A stretch of 64,000 nucleotides of DNA, taken from positions 52,865,743 through 52,929,742 of the forward strand of contig NW_019211456.1 of NCBI RefSeq assembly GCF_002443255.2, given 5' to 3'. The translations under genes were made by a program, and so were the position numbers. Source of the stretch: Varroa destructor. Its lineage: Eukaryota; Arthropoda; Arachnida; Mesostigmata; Varroidae. Below are positions 11,769-22,734 of this stretch, piece after piece (the first letter of the stretch is position 1; each line of letters begins with the position of its first letter). The notes beneath the pieces are model-generated. The model was not told the origin of the DNA and made no database searches. It saw only the letters and a list, made by a program, of their open reading frames with translations.

Positions 11769-11875
11769 TATAAAAAGTTCTGTCTTCCTTGGTAGCCATG
11801 GCGACAGCCGCGGTTGGCTGGCTTTTGCTGCCGCTACTGCTGTTGTCGACAGAAGGCATACGAGGAAGTTCAGTC
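11769..11875 (+). promoter_or_regulatory. candidate promoter (TATA element, downstream initiator-like TTCAGTC)
   Basis: TATAAAAAG at 11769-11777 is a full TATA consensus in a GC-richer stretch. TTCAGTC at 11869-11875 matches the arthropod initiator TCAGTY. The two are about 100 bases apart, so they would not serve the same start site; either might work alone. Downstream lie the ATG at 12083, a donor at 12160 and a GA-rich tract, the general layout of an arthropod promoter region. Each motif is common by chance. Confidence 0.22.
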
Positions 11876-11884
11876 GTCCCATAG
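11798..11884 (+). CDS. short ORF with secretion-signal-like start, 28 aa
   Basis: The ATG at 11798 sits in a good start context (gtagccATGg) and encodes MATAAVGWLLLPLLLLSTEG, a textbook hydrophobic signal-like segment, followed by eight residues and TAG. No good donor occurs before the stop. It would be either an upstream ORF of the candidate transcript or a truncated or chance signal-like frame arising from CTG-rich DNA. Its start lies about 29 bases from the TATA element, too close for a normal leader. Confidence 0.15.
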   Translation: MATAAVGWLLLPLLLLSTEGIRGSSVVP

Positions 11885-12082
11885 GCGCAGGGGCAGTTCC
11901 TGAGGTTCGAACGTTGCTTAAAGCACGCCGCTGGCAGTACGGTAACACTAACAACAGCAGCGACGATCCGTAGCAGAGCATTACAGCACAGCAGGTGCCG
12001 ACGACTGCGGCGACAGCAGCAGCAAAAAAGGAGAAGGCAACTTTCTGTCGCACCTGTACGCAGCTCGTGTGCTGTGTTATCT

Positions 12083-12159
12083 ATGACAGCAGCTCGTGTA
12101 TCAATGCGCCAAACAGGTGAAGCTGTACCAACGGAAAAACGAAAGAATGGAGAGGGCAG
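12083..12159 (+). CDS. candidate first coding exon, phase-matched to 20286 exon
   Basis: The ATG at 12083 opens 25 codons plus AG, ending at a good donor GGCAG|GTACGTAAG at 12160. The peptide MTAARVSMRQTGEAVPTEKR is polar and basic, typical of a variable N-terminal exon. The final two bases AG need one base from the next exon. The coiled-coil exon at 20286 begins with exactly one base (G), giving AGG (Arg) across the junction. A second in-frame ATG lies seven codons in. The start context is weak and the phase match has a one-in-three chance. Confidence 0.3.
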
Positions 12160-12189
12160 GTACGTAAGAAGTCAAAATGGAGGCCCGGA

Positions 12190-12262
12190 AACACACACAC
12201 AGAGACAGGAGAGAGAGAGAGAGAGAGACGGAGGGAGAGGGGGAGGGGAGAGAAAGAGAGGG
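12190..12262. repeat. AC then GA simple-sequence tract
   Basis: (AC)5 at 12191-12200 passes into (GA)9 at 12211-12228 and then an imperfect G/A tract to 12262. It begins about 30 bases inside the intron after the donor at 12160. GA tracts near promoters bind GAGA-type factors in insects, but function here is inference only. Confidence 0.9.
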
Positions 12263-15200
12263 AACATGCAATAGAAGCAGCGAGAGAAAACGAAAACGAG
12301 GTGTACGGTGTGTAGCCCAGCTTAAAACAAGTACATAAGACGAGCTATGTGTTGACGTGTGTCCGCCTGGTCTAAATCGCTAATCGCATATCTCTTCGAA
12401 TGCGTTGGCATGACAACTGTGAATATCACCGGTTGAAATTTCAACACTGCCAAATAATGATTATGGCATATTGTTGCCATGACGTTTCATATGTTTATTG
12501 GATAAAAACCAAGTTAAGTCCAGCGAGATCTACAGACCGAGTAGCCAACAGTCGATGGAAGGAACGTAACATGTAGTAATTCATACCGGGGCTGACAATC
12601 CGCAATGTAAGTTTTACCATTCGTAATTTTCAACGCTGAACTCAAGGGCACGTGGGCTCAGATATGCCGTGCGCCCCCATGTAGATGACCCTTATAGTGA
12701 TACGTTGTGCTTCAGGTTCAGGCTGACCCTCAGCCGCAAGGTTAAAAAAATATTAACCTGGGGGTATTAACCTTCCCTACAATGTTAGCTAGCCGGCTAG
12801 CATCTACGAATACTTTTATTCCAAAGTAATCAAACCCCACATTAATTTGTAGTGTTTTCATTAATATTCGGCCCTAAGAGGGATATCATTCATAGCGACA
12901 GTGCTTCTGTGATTTTTTAACTCGAGAAGTAAACTTATGCCTCGCTGATCTAGCAAGTTGCTTCGGCTTTATCTTTAAAGCCTAGTACAGAGGTTGATTG
13001 TATTTGGGAAGCGAACTGTTTTCCCTTTATTGTTTAATGTTATGGTTCAGTACCTAATTCTCAACAAAGGTCATAAGACGAGAAAGCCGCTCCAGTTTCC
13101 TACCAGATTAGGAGGCAAAAGCCCATATTAAGATGAAGAGTACTAGGTTGAGGAGGGACGAAAGCTGTCTGCACTTCCATTAGCCTGCCTTGGTGGAATT
13201 GTATGATGAAATAAACAGACTTTAAACACGAAAGTGCGTCCTATTTTCTACTGCGGAAAGGAATGTATTTTCTGACGTCCAGCGCCGATGAAGGTCTTCG
13301 CCGGATAAAACAGATTTTACGAACTTTCTGCGGAAATCTCTGCCGCAATGCTGCACGATCAAGACTATTCTATTATGTTACCAGGCGATAAATATCTATT
13401 CAAGAGTTAAATAATCCTCTGAAAAGGAACTGTTTTTGAAAAGGAACACATCCGTCATCAGTTGAGATCAAAATGTCTATAGTGATTGCTCAGAAATAGT
13501 TACCATAGTGATGTTAATGATCTAAATAATAAGAGTTACCACTTCGTTCGAGATCATGAACAACCTTAGTAACACTTGCTTCCTCAGCGTTGATCTTACG
13601 ATAAAAAAAATACATGAGAATTCTACTCGTAATGCTTTATGCTACCTGAAGAATGTCTGTTTTTGTCCAGTTTTATATTTTGTCTCGGGCGTTGATTTAA
13701 ACTCATTGGTCGGACCAATGCCACCAGTGTCGCAATTCAATTGTCGGTCATTAGCAGTTTTCGATGATTTAGGTTTTAGGATTTTTATCAGTTGATTTTA
13801 AGTTACCGAGAAGAAAAAGAAGAAAAATACATGAGCAATGTTCGCGTACATGTTGGTGTATCAGTGCGTGTCAAGACATTTCAAATCAAAGTAAAACAAA
13901 CTAATGAGTTTACGGTCAAATCGTTTACTTTACATTACGTCAAGTCAAAGACTGGCGCCGAAGATTGCCTCCCATAAGTGCAGACTTGAATCATCATTAT
14001 AATGAAATAGGCATTAAGCAGCCGGCTACATCAAAGCTAGACTTCACTAGCATCATTAAATAATGATTATCGGTATGGCTGACGTTAAACAAGTCGCTGT
14101 TGAGCAATCTGGTCTTTCTAGTAAAGCTGTGCCGTCGAATAGCAATGTTAGAAGGTTTCCATCAGTGAATATACATATGTCTGGAACTTCAAATGGAAAA
14201 AAGATGCGCGTTTTTTTGTTGAAAGGGCAATGAAAATGCTCCCCTTACTTCTATCGGATTCTTGCTTAAGGCTATCTCAGACCTTTTTACACTCTGATTC
14301 CGCACTATTATTTGACTCGATGGTTTCTCATTTCCGAAGAAGCCCTCTTCGTTCATGCCTTATCGGAAGCATTGTTCGATACTGAAATGTGTCTGCAAGT
14401 GAAAACGGCAGGCAGAGCTATGACATGGTCTCTAGTCATAACGTAAACATATATCTATGTATGATCTATCATATCAGATTCCTAGGTTTTATGCAAATTT
14501 GCCTATTAGGATATTATGTAAGGATGACTTCTTTCGTTGTTGGCATTCATTAGAAGTGCAGATCTACCTCGGATAATTCCATGTACTTTTCCTTTGCCGA
14601 CCGTAGCGCACAGGTGATCAGAATTTAAAAAAGTTTACGTATTGGAGACTTAGATTTGTATTTAGCTAAGGAATAGAATTCATCTTGGACAAAGTTTTTA
14701 ACCTGTTGCTCACCTTATTTGTAAGATGCTTAGCTTTTAGCCCTCATTGATAGTATATCATGGATTGGTATTGACTATTATATCAAAGTTACCTTTCTCA
14801 AGGTTAATACAAATCATATGTAGACATGTATATAGCAAATCATTACGGTAAAGTTACACCAGATAGTTTCATCTTGTACAAAACCTGCGAGTCCTGTCCC
14901 TGGGCCAACTAGTCTTGCCCCTATAAGAGGGAAAGGCATATAAAGGTCATTGCTTTTTAGGCTCAGATACTATTTGATATGTTCAATTCACTAGTTGGGT
15001 GTTTGCTGAAGGCTCTTGGTATCAAGGGGAAATGAGGTTTTATGAAAACTAGGGGTTCGAGAGTAAATACTCCTTTTTCCTGAAGATCTATCTTCCTATG
15101 GCTCGATGAGTGCCTGCAACGACGACCCACTATTCCACTGAGCTTTCAAGCTCACTTATATCCTATGCCAGATACTGCGTCGTTCGCGTCTGCAGGTTCC

Positions 15201-15335
15201 ACGTATGGCTGGATAATTTGGAATAGAGAGGAGAGTACCATTTATAGATGTTAGACTTGGCAACATCGAACATTGAACCCAACTTCCTCATTAATAAATG
15301 ACACGGACTTGGCTGCTTCACATCCCTGCAGGCTA
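12263..15335. other. no supportable gene; one perfect palindrome
   Basis: About 3 kb of AT-rich sequence. It contains the 14-bp perfect palindrome gctagccggctagc at 12788-12801. A repeated octamer tattaacc lies just upstream, near 12752 and 12766. Two abutting short frames at 13556-13977 carry no recognisable content. Nothing else supportable. Confidence 0.5.
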
Positions 15336-15687
15336 CTATTTCTCTGACTTATGTTTTCTTGCTTTTTCTTCGTTTGTTGCGGCGAAGTGAAAAAAAAGCA
15401 ATAAGGAAGTGAATCCACAGGCATCGCCTTGCCTATCTTTAACCTCTTCCAAATGGGTCGAACGACGAGCGGTAGGCAATAGAAGCCGAAAAAGGAAAGT
15501 GGCTTGCGTGCATACTGGGCACTGGCGAATGGATGCTCGATACGACGTCAAAAGCAAATGACGCCACATGCTAGAAACCGAAATGTTGTCCATGCTAGCA
15601 CAGATACTGGTTTGTCGACTCCACTTCATTCTCTTGGTTGTGCCGGGCGTTACTGAGGTCAATACGGCGAAATGCTCTTTGCCCACT
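15336..15687 (-). CDS. candidate 3'-terminal exon, 116 codons
   Basis: Reading the minus strand, a strong polypyrimidine acceptor (acattcgttcttttttag) ends at 15688. The next base plus an open frame of 116 codons runs to TAG at 15336. The first in-frame ATG gives about 97 residues starting MKWSRQTSICASMD. A CPVC motif follows, and later the stretch THLEEVKDRQGDACGF. The C-terminus is basic (EEKARKHKSEK). A strong acceptor directly feeding the correct phase of a frame this long is unusual here. No donor or poly(A) signal was found and no family is recognised. Confidence 0.35.
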
Positions 15688-18600
15688 CTAAAAAAGAACG
15701 AATGTGGAACTAACGGCTAGCAAGCAAAAGCCCATGAAATATAGACACATTGGCGTGCTGTTTTGTTTGGCCTGGTCTGGGCTTTAGTCGGGATGGAATG
15801 GGGCCGGCTGGTTGCGTCGCAACTATTGTGATTACTGCTGCAGCCACTACATCTCACGCTTTTCTTGGCGCAGCCGTCTATTATTGGAGGAGGACGCGAC
15901 GGTGCGTAACAAACAGATATTTCCTTTTTTTATGTTCTTCGCTCACCGACTGACCAACGCGTATGGCGACTTATCTTTATCTTTCTTTTGCTCTATTTTT
16001 CTCACTTATCTAGTACTAGACATAATGTTAAAGCTACTGTACTTACTAGCCGCACTGTGCACGAGCTGATAACATACCGTTCTACCACTATACGCCACGG
16101 GCAGTTTCTAAACAGTTTACACTCAAATACTCACATACGCGTTGTATTGTAGAGCTTTCGCTTGTTACCATTTTGTACCCCTTTGAATGGTGATTGTTCG
16201 CCGTAAAGAGCACGGGAGGTCGAGTACTAGACGAGAACGGAGCCTGTTTGGTCGCTATAGCAGTTGCAGTTGGGATCGCTGGTACTCCCAGGTTTTTTAA
16301 CATGTGGTTGCTTGTGTACTAGAGAGATAGGGCGTATAGGAGGGGTCTTGGAGCTCCGTCAATGCGAGAGCAGTTCCGTATTATTTAGGATGAGCTGAAC
16401 CTGGCCTGCATCATTCGGGTAAGCTGTAGGAAATGGCATAAACCTCAATTCATCAACGATAATATGAGGACTCGGGGTTCCGTTGCCTGTGCATGTAAGG
16501 TTTTCGGCCCGTATAGGCTTTTCGTACTTTCTGGGTTTTTTCAATAGAGAATGTAATCAGTGGTGCCGTGGGTGAGACTACGATACGTGGTTGTTCGTGG
16601 TGGTTAGGAACGCTTAGCCGTAGAGAGATTCACATTTGAACGCGCAAGTCACACACACACAAGTATATGTACATTCAGCTTCCTTTTGCCTATGTCTATT
16701 TCGCCTTTGTTGCAACACTACTTACCGTACAAATCATATGACGTCCGGAGAAAAATGTTCCACGAATCGCTTTTTTGTGGGCATGAATCATCAAAAGTTT
16801 TCCCATCTAGCGCTAGGTGGAAACACGGCTCGTTCAGAAGCCTAGGCTATAGCTGTCTACATATAGCATAGGAATATCAGTGGAATGTGAGTTCTTGCTG
16901 TTAGGTCAGACTGCATTGGCCTCACTGTATCTTGTACTTCATTCTTGGTATTCCTGCTGCTTTACGACTGCTGACGATAGAGCCACGTAAGACACTGGGC
17001 TTTCCTCATCAGCTTCGCAGCAGCAATAGTAGAAGGAGGACTCGCTCTTTATTTCCTGACTGGAGCTTTTAGGTCTAGGAAGTGCATGAAGACTCTGCGG
17101 TATGACTATGGTACACATTTCATCACACGATATTTGCATAGTAAAGAGGACTGGATAGAGAGCGCTCTGTCGAATATAACTTGAAGTAAGTTTGCAACAG
17201 TGGCGCGCGGCTAATGGCAGAAAAGTTTTGTAACGCAGTAAGATAAGATAGACAGCCCAACAGAAAAACGAAACTCAGCAACAGTGAGCTTCGAAAATTC
17301 ATCGAGTATCGAGGGTAGACTGTTTCCGTCTGCTAAATCTAGACACACGCAAATAAACAAGTAAGTATTACAATAAAGAACAGGATTCAGAAACACACAA
17401 AATTAAACAAGGTGTGCTTCATTTAACTATGATCTATCGATCCTTCTTTCCATTCTTCTTTGACTCAGAAGTGTGAATGAATTATGCATTTTGAATATGC
17501 TCAAGTAGCGTAGAAATAAGGATGATAGAATAAAGATGGGCAAAAGAGATTTTGTAAGTGACCCTTTGTCATTACGATGCATGCTAAAACGTTTGTTTGC
17601 GATTCATAGCCTTTTATGTCATCCTAATCATCAACGTAGCCCCTTATCAAATATTTCTTGGATTTACTCGTTCGTTGCGAACAAATTGAAAAAGTAATTT
17701 GGTATTAGCCCTAACAAAATTGTATACCTGTTATCTGCAAATTTAAGGGCACGTGACACAAAATCGAAGCTATTTCTTAGAAAAAAATAAGCAATTGAAA
17801 TAGAATTGAAGACGAGGAACAAAGATAAGGAGATTTTTGTCCTTGACGCTTTAAAATGCGGTTGCGAAATAACGTTCTACTGCACTCAGTCTTGTAGCAT
17901 TTGCATTGTTCAGTCTAATATAGTGCAGCGGTATGTGTTCGCCTACGGCAATATAGAGGAAATTATAATTACTTTTTCTTCATTTATGTAACCCTTAAGA
18001 AAGAAACATATACCGTCCTCAATCGCTCCAAAGTACACGACATTTGAGTATATTTTTTAAAGCAAAACATAATTGATTTGTTTTTAGTTGATTTTTGGAA
18101 TACATGAACAGGGATAGCTCGCTAACGTTGGATGAACGTCTTGAACGATCTCGGTTTTGTTCACAACAAACGCTCTGCGTGAGACTGGCGTCAACGGGTT
18201 GTGAGAAGAAGAATAAGAAACTTCTTATCTTATAAATAGAACCTGCAGACGCATTAGCTAAAATGCTAATCATTATAGCTTTACTAAAGAGCTTTGTCTG
18301 TTGGTCAATCTTCCGCGTAAATTTTGTTAAAGATGCATTTAACGGCCTCATTTGTGTACCATGTGTGAGTTGCACTTTGTACTGTGTTAAAAAAAAAAAA
18401 ACAAAAAAAAAGGTATAGAAAAATGTTCAGAAATACGTACAAATAATGTTTAAAAATTTTTAAATATATTAAAAACTTATTTCTGAATAAAAGCGACACA
18501 TAGTGTGCGACATGCAGCTGGATATTTTCTAGTACTAGCTTAACATATTTGTTCCGTTTGAAAACGTTTAACGCGGTTTGTCGAAAAGGCAGGGCAGCTT

Positions 18601-20285
18601 TCAGTACTTGTTCTGCTGGCTATTAGTTCGCCTGTTTCTGTTTTGAAACGAGAGACATTCGTTGAAGCGCTATAAAATCGCCAATACGGAGCAGACATTA
18701 ATGGCGCCGGACCTCACTTTGTTTTCTCTGCATGTACATATAAATATGGATATTGGTGCACTCATTAATTAACGACGAACTGTTTCTAAAAAATGGTTGA
18801 TTTTCATTCAATTTTATAATCAGCCACTTTTTACCTATCGTTTATGTATTTGTCTAGTGTTCTGTGATTTGAAATTATTTTACTTTAGTATTTTTTAAAA
18901 GCATTTCTAGGTATATTGCCAGCGAAAAAAATCAAATGGAATGATCACGTAGGTTTGTCGAGGCATTCCCAATCCTTCTCACTGCGTGGAATAAAGGTTT
19001 TATCCTCTAAAGCATCGACGCTCGCAGCAAGTAAGATAATGATTACTCGTCTGGAATTTACTATGACACTCTCTGTGTCCTTCGATAACGAAAACCTTTT
19101 TGCCGTCCTTCAACAAATACCTGCAAATAGTATTGCCGACGTTCCCTGTGCTATCCTGATATGGATGGCTACTCAGGGGTGTTAGCCATAGAAAGCACCA
19201 CCGTCCGACCCGCAACGATTTTTACCCTCGTACCCATCAACGCTACTGTAGACATTCAAAGTTTCCACTACGAGAAAAGCTTTTGCTCCCTGCCATTGCC
19301 GCATGGATCGATATATCTAAGCGTGGTCTACAAGAAGTAATCAACGAGATGTCGGGTAGGAGGGTGAGCAGTGGTTACTGAGGCGGCCAATTTACGTTTC
19401 GTATATACATTCTGTTGGTGTACTCACCCTATAGTTAGTTTGCTGCCTGCCCCACATGGACTAGTATAGCAATGAATTGAGCCATTGCCGCGTACCGGAG
19501 ACCAATTACAGGGTACGCCCTCTACTGCGGGTAGGTCGATAGTTAGCACTTGTAACCGCGGGTCTGGAACGGCTGGCCTAGGTCAAAAATCTACTTCCTA
19601 TTTACTGAAACACTCCTCACTCGGCGCTTGCATTTTTCTTGCTCCCCCTTCCCACTCGTAGCGGTGTCATTTTTTTAATTAGATGTTAAACGTTCATTCG
19701 ACACAGGACCGCGCATGACAACACTAAAACTTGTTTGTGTAAATGGATAAGGCCGAATAGACAAGGACTAGTTGCGAATTTATATGAAAGTAATATTCAT
19801 CCTCACTATGACTGAAAGTGGCTGAAAATATAATAAGAAATTAAGCAGCAACTGCTCCGTCCGGTGGGGGAGGAAAGCGACAGTCGGTGATTCGAGCTTA
19901 TTTTATCCCAACTAAGTAGCGGATAACGAAATAACATCTACGAAACGGGTGTCCGCGTCCTTCAAAGCATAACTATACTTAATTAGGCTTAAAAACCTTG
20001 TTCTTAATACCTATTGCATTTTTCAGCGAGAGCACGATTACAGATGCCAGATTAAAACAATTTTAACCCAAAATGACGTGCATATAGCCACGTTTGTCTG
20101 CTGCAAAGAACGTTTCAGATCTCTGATTTGATCACTATTAAGCGACCCCGTTCATCACATACGGTGTCTCTCATTGACACGTGCTCTAGCGCAGTGAAAT
20201 TAAGTTCAATATTCTAATTACTAGCCATTCGTTGTTGTTGTATGTTGTCTTAATTATCCTATGTTTACGTTAGTTGTCCTGACAG
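15688..20285. other. no convincing gene
   Basis: The 15.75-16.07 kb part is GC-richer with two short overlapping + frames, one strongly hydrophobic at its end. The rest is AT-rich. An A-rich interrupted run sits at 18389-18411. An acceptor-like site (tattgcatttttcag) ends at 20026 and leads into about 33 open codons without a good donor. It might be a cryptic exon only 260 bases before the 20286 exon. Confidence 0.5.
18389..18411. repeat. A-rich interrupted homopolymer
   Basis: Two poly(A) blocks separated by a single C. It may be the tail of an old retroposed sequence on the + strand, or simple low complexity. No flanking target duplication was recognised. Confidence 0.7.
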
Positions 20286-20387
20286 GTCACAAATGAGAGA
20301 AGACGATATTGAAACACTAAGTGAACAGCTAAAAAAGCTAGAAAGCACCATACTGGACCAGACGCTGCAGCTGACGGGGTCCAGAGA
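20286..20387 (+). CDS. coiled-coil exon, 102 nt (best exon candidate in window)
   Basis: The acceptor has a long pyrimidine-rich lead (tacgttagttgtcctgacag) ending at 20285. The 102-base exon is one base, 33 codons and two bases, ending at GTGAAT (20388). The peptide begins SQMREDDIETLSEQLKKLE and continues with STILDQTLQLTGSRE. Hydrophobic residues fall at a/d spacing 3-4-3-4 (I, L, L, L, I, Q, L), with no Cys, Phe, Tyr, Trp, His or Pro, as in a parallel coiled coil. Length is a multiple of three and both ends are phase 2, so it could be a cassette. If the donor is skipped the frame stops at TGA 20389. The parent family is not recognised. Confidence 0.6.
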
Positions 20388-20539
20388 GTGAATGGGCTGT
20401 TAAATCTAAATTGAATTTAATGACTATTTGCGCGTTTCTTTGCTAGGAATTATTTCGAATCTCGTGGAGCGCTGTACAAGGCAGCGATTGCTGACTATGC
20501 CACATGATTATTTTCAACTAGTTATACATTGATTTGTTG

Positions 20540-20552
20540 TTTTTTTTTTTTT
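20540..20552. repeat. T13 homopolymer
   Basis: Thirteen consecutive T, about 110 bases upstream of the acceptor at 20665. Confidence 0.9.
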
Positions 20553-20665
20553 GCTGTCTGATACCGGTACCAGTAAATCCTAATGAAATACGATATTATT
20601 TCCTATCATATAAACAATTTTCGAATCAAAATCTGCATTTAGCTTTCTTCCGTTATTTCTTTCAG

Positions 20666-20723
20666 TGGCCTAAAGGTATCGTCTGCTCTTCACAGCCTAC
20701 ATAATAGACATTTATTTCCATAA
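20666..20723 (+). CDS. weak candidate exon after strong acceptor
   Basis: A strong acceptor (ttcttccgttatttctttcag) ends at 20665, 278 bases after the end of the coiled-coil exon. Starting with one base, T, it is in phase with that exon (GA|T, Asp). It reads GLKVSSALHSLHNRHLFP and then TAA at 20721. Alternatively a 10-base microexon ends at AAAG|GTATCG. No AATAAA follows closely. The site is good, but its coding use is speculative. Confidence 0.2.
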
Positions 20724-21407
20724 ATACTCCTTTCCTCTATATATCGATAGAGTTTGTTTATTAGACAGAAATTTGCGAGGAACTTTCACAGGGTGAAAGG
20801 TAGTTTAAATACAAGTTTGCCTGGTTGTGAAAGTGTGACTTTCGAGGCGACGACCTGTGTCCCTAGCTGTCTATGCTTGGTTGTACTCTGTATGGATGCT
20901 CGGAAAACGTAGCTTCGTTGAAGCGATGAAAAACATTTTCGACAGAAAGATGTTTCCAATGATAGCATAGGTACGATGACTGCTCTGGAGAGAAATCTGT
21001 GCGAACCAAGAATCGGAGTGTGCTGTCTGTACACCATTGTCCATACCTCGATCTTTTCTGCGACCGTCTTAACGATATTTGCAATAATTATGGTAGGAAC
21101 ACGTTCCTTTTTAGTTTAATTTTAGTGAACATAGATCACAGTTTGTGTAAGTTTACCAGCCAGAAATACGATCGAAGAGTCTTTTGTTATTAACAAAATC
21201 ATATCTATACGCACACATTGATTCATCGATGTACTTGGATTTATTTATTACAACAGTAATTGAACACACGTGCGGAAATTCATGCAGTTTCACTGAAATT
21301 TCATTTGAAATTCGCATCTATTATTTTCCAATCAAGTAACGGTAATATTGCGTGTGAATGGCGTGAGCTTCGTGGTCAGCAGGTTCGTATTTGAGCAATC
21401 TTATACG

Positions 21408-21433
21408 AAATACTACCTAGAAATACTACCTAG
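21408..21433. repeat. 13-bp perfect tandem duplication
   Basis: aaatactacctag occurs twice in direct succession (21408-21420 and 21421-21433), a probable recent slippage or microduplication. Confidence 0.95.
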
Positions 21434-22536
21434 TGATCTGTCAAGAACGTTCGATTGGGCACATAGCCAACCTTATTAATTTTTCTTGCTAAGGTTCAGT
21501 ATATAAATTTATTTATCCGCTGTAATTCTACGGTACGCAATTTCTCTATTCAAGTAATAAAAACTGTAAAACTCTGACAACATAGCTGGGTTTGCTGCCG
21601 TACCATTTGCTTTGAATGCGTCCGATGTTGAGTCTATTATTTTCTTTTAAAAACAAAAAAATGTGAGTTCTGCCTGACATTTCGGTCTAGCTATTTCAAT
21701 GTAACTATGTCATGCACCATGGTCATGTATTTTTTTCAAATGAATGAAAGCGCCGGTCGTATCGTTTTAGTAGTCATCGTTAATTTTGAACCCTATTTTT
21801 GGTCTAACCACAGTCACAGGTGAATTTTGAAAAAAGTTGAAGTTTGGCTTGCACAGACGGTAACAGGCTCTTTGACAGAACTGAGAGGCTTCTGTAGAGT
21901 ACCCAGTGTAACTGCTCCGTGCGAATGGCCCTAGCGCAGGGCATGTACCTTGGAACGATGCCCCAGGGCACTGCCGAAGAGATTTGTTTTCCGACCTGCT
22001 GGGTCATGGTGCAGGCAACGTTATGCCAAATTCATCACGCGCTATGGGACACAACTTCCTTTCCGACGTGATCTATCCACCTCAGTCGGCGCCTCGAAAA
22101 CGTCAGTTGCCATCTGGTTATCACTTTTCATCTGAGAGTGATTAGACTAATACACGAAATCTAACGAAGCTTTAATTGGTGGGAATAACTGATAAGAGTG
22201 GCGACGGGTGTAAATTTGTCTGGGGACGGTCATGTCATAAAATGGTTCGATTAATCTTCTATAGCAAAATGATAAGTATAATAGCACAGAAATTGCGTTT
22301 GCAGCGTTCATATTGTCAGTTTCTTTATTTCTAAATCTATTATTTCGGAACGTAGGCTCATAAATGGTGATTTCAGTAAGCCGTGGGGAGACTTTTTTAA
22401 GTAAAATAATGACGACTTACGAGGCATTTAGTATAAACTTATTTTTCTTCATATTGTTATTGTGAAGTATCGACGCCATGTAAACCATGATCATTTTGAA
22501 AGCTGACATGTAAAGGTCAAGAGGAAATACACATTT

Positions 22537-22734
22537 TCATGTGTGTTCCACCTCGTCTTCAGAATAGTTTATATTCTTATGCTTATGATGAACATCATTA
22601 TTCACGCTCAGCTTCCTTGTGCCTCCATAAAGAAGATCGTTTGGTAAATTCATTACAAAGGAAAGACAACTCAATTGAAGCCCCTTTCTGACGATCTCTA
22701 CTCTGACTGTGAGCCAATTGAATGTTTCGTCCAT
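22537..22734 (-). CDS. hypothetical ORF, 65 aa
   Basis: ATG-initiated minus-strand frame starting MDETFNWLTVRVEIVRKG and ending in an acidic, Asn/His/Lys-rich tail (NINYSEDEVEHT). Composition is protein-like, but length is well within chance. No splice or poly(A) context was seen and no family is recognised. Confidence 0.18.
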   Translation of the reverse strand: MDETFNWLTVRVEIVRKGLQLSCLSFVMNLPNDLLYGGTRKLSVNNDVHHKHKNINYSEDEVEHT

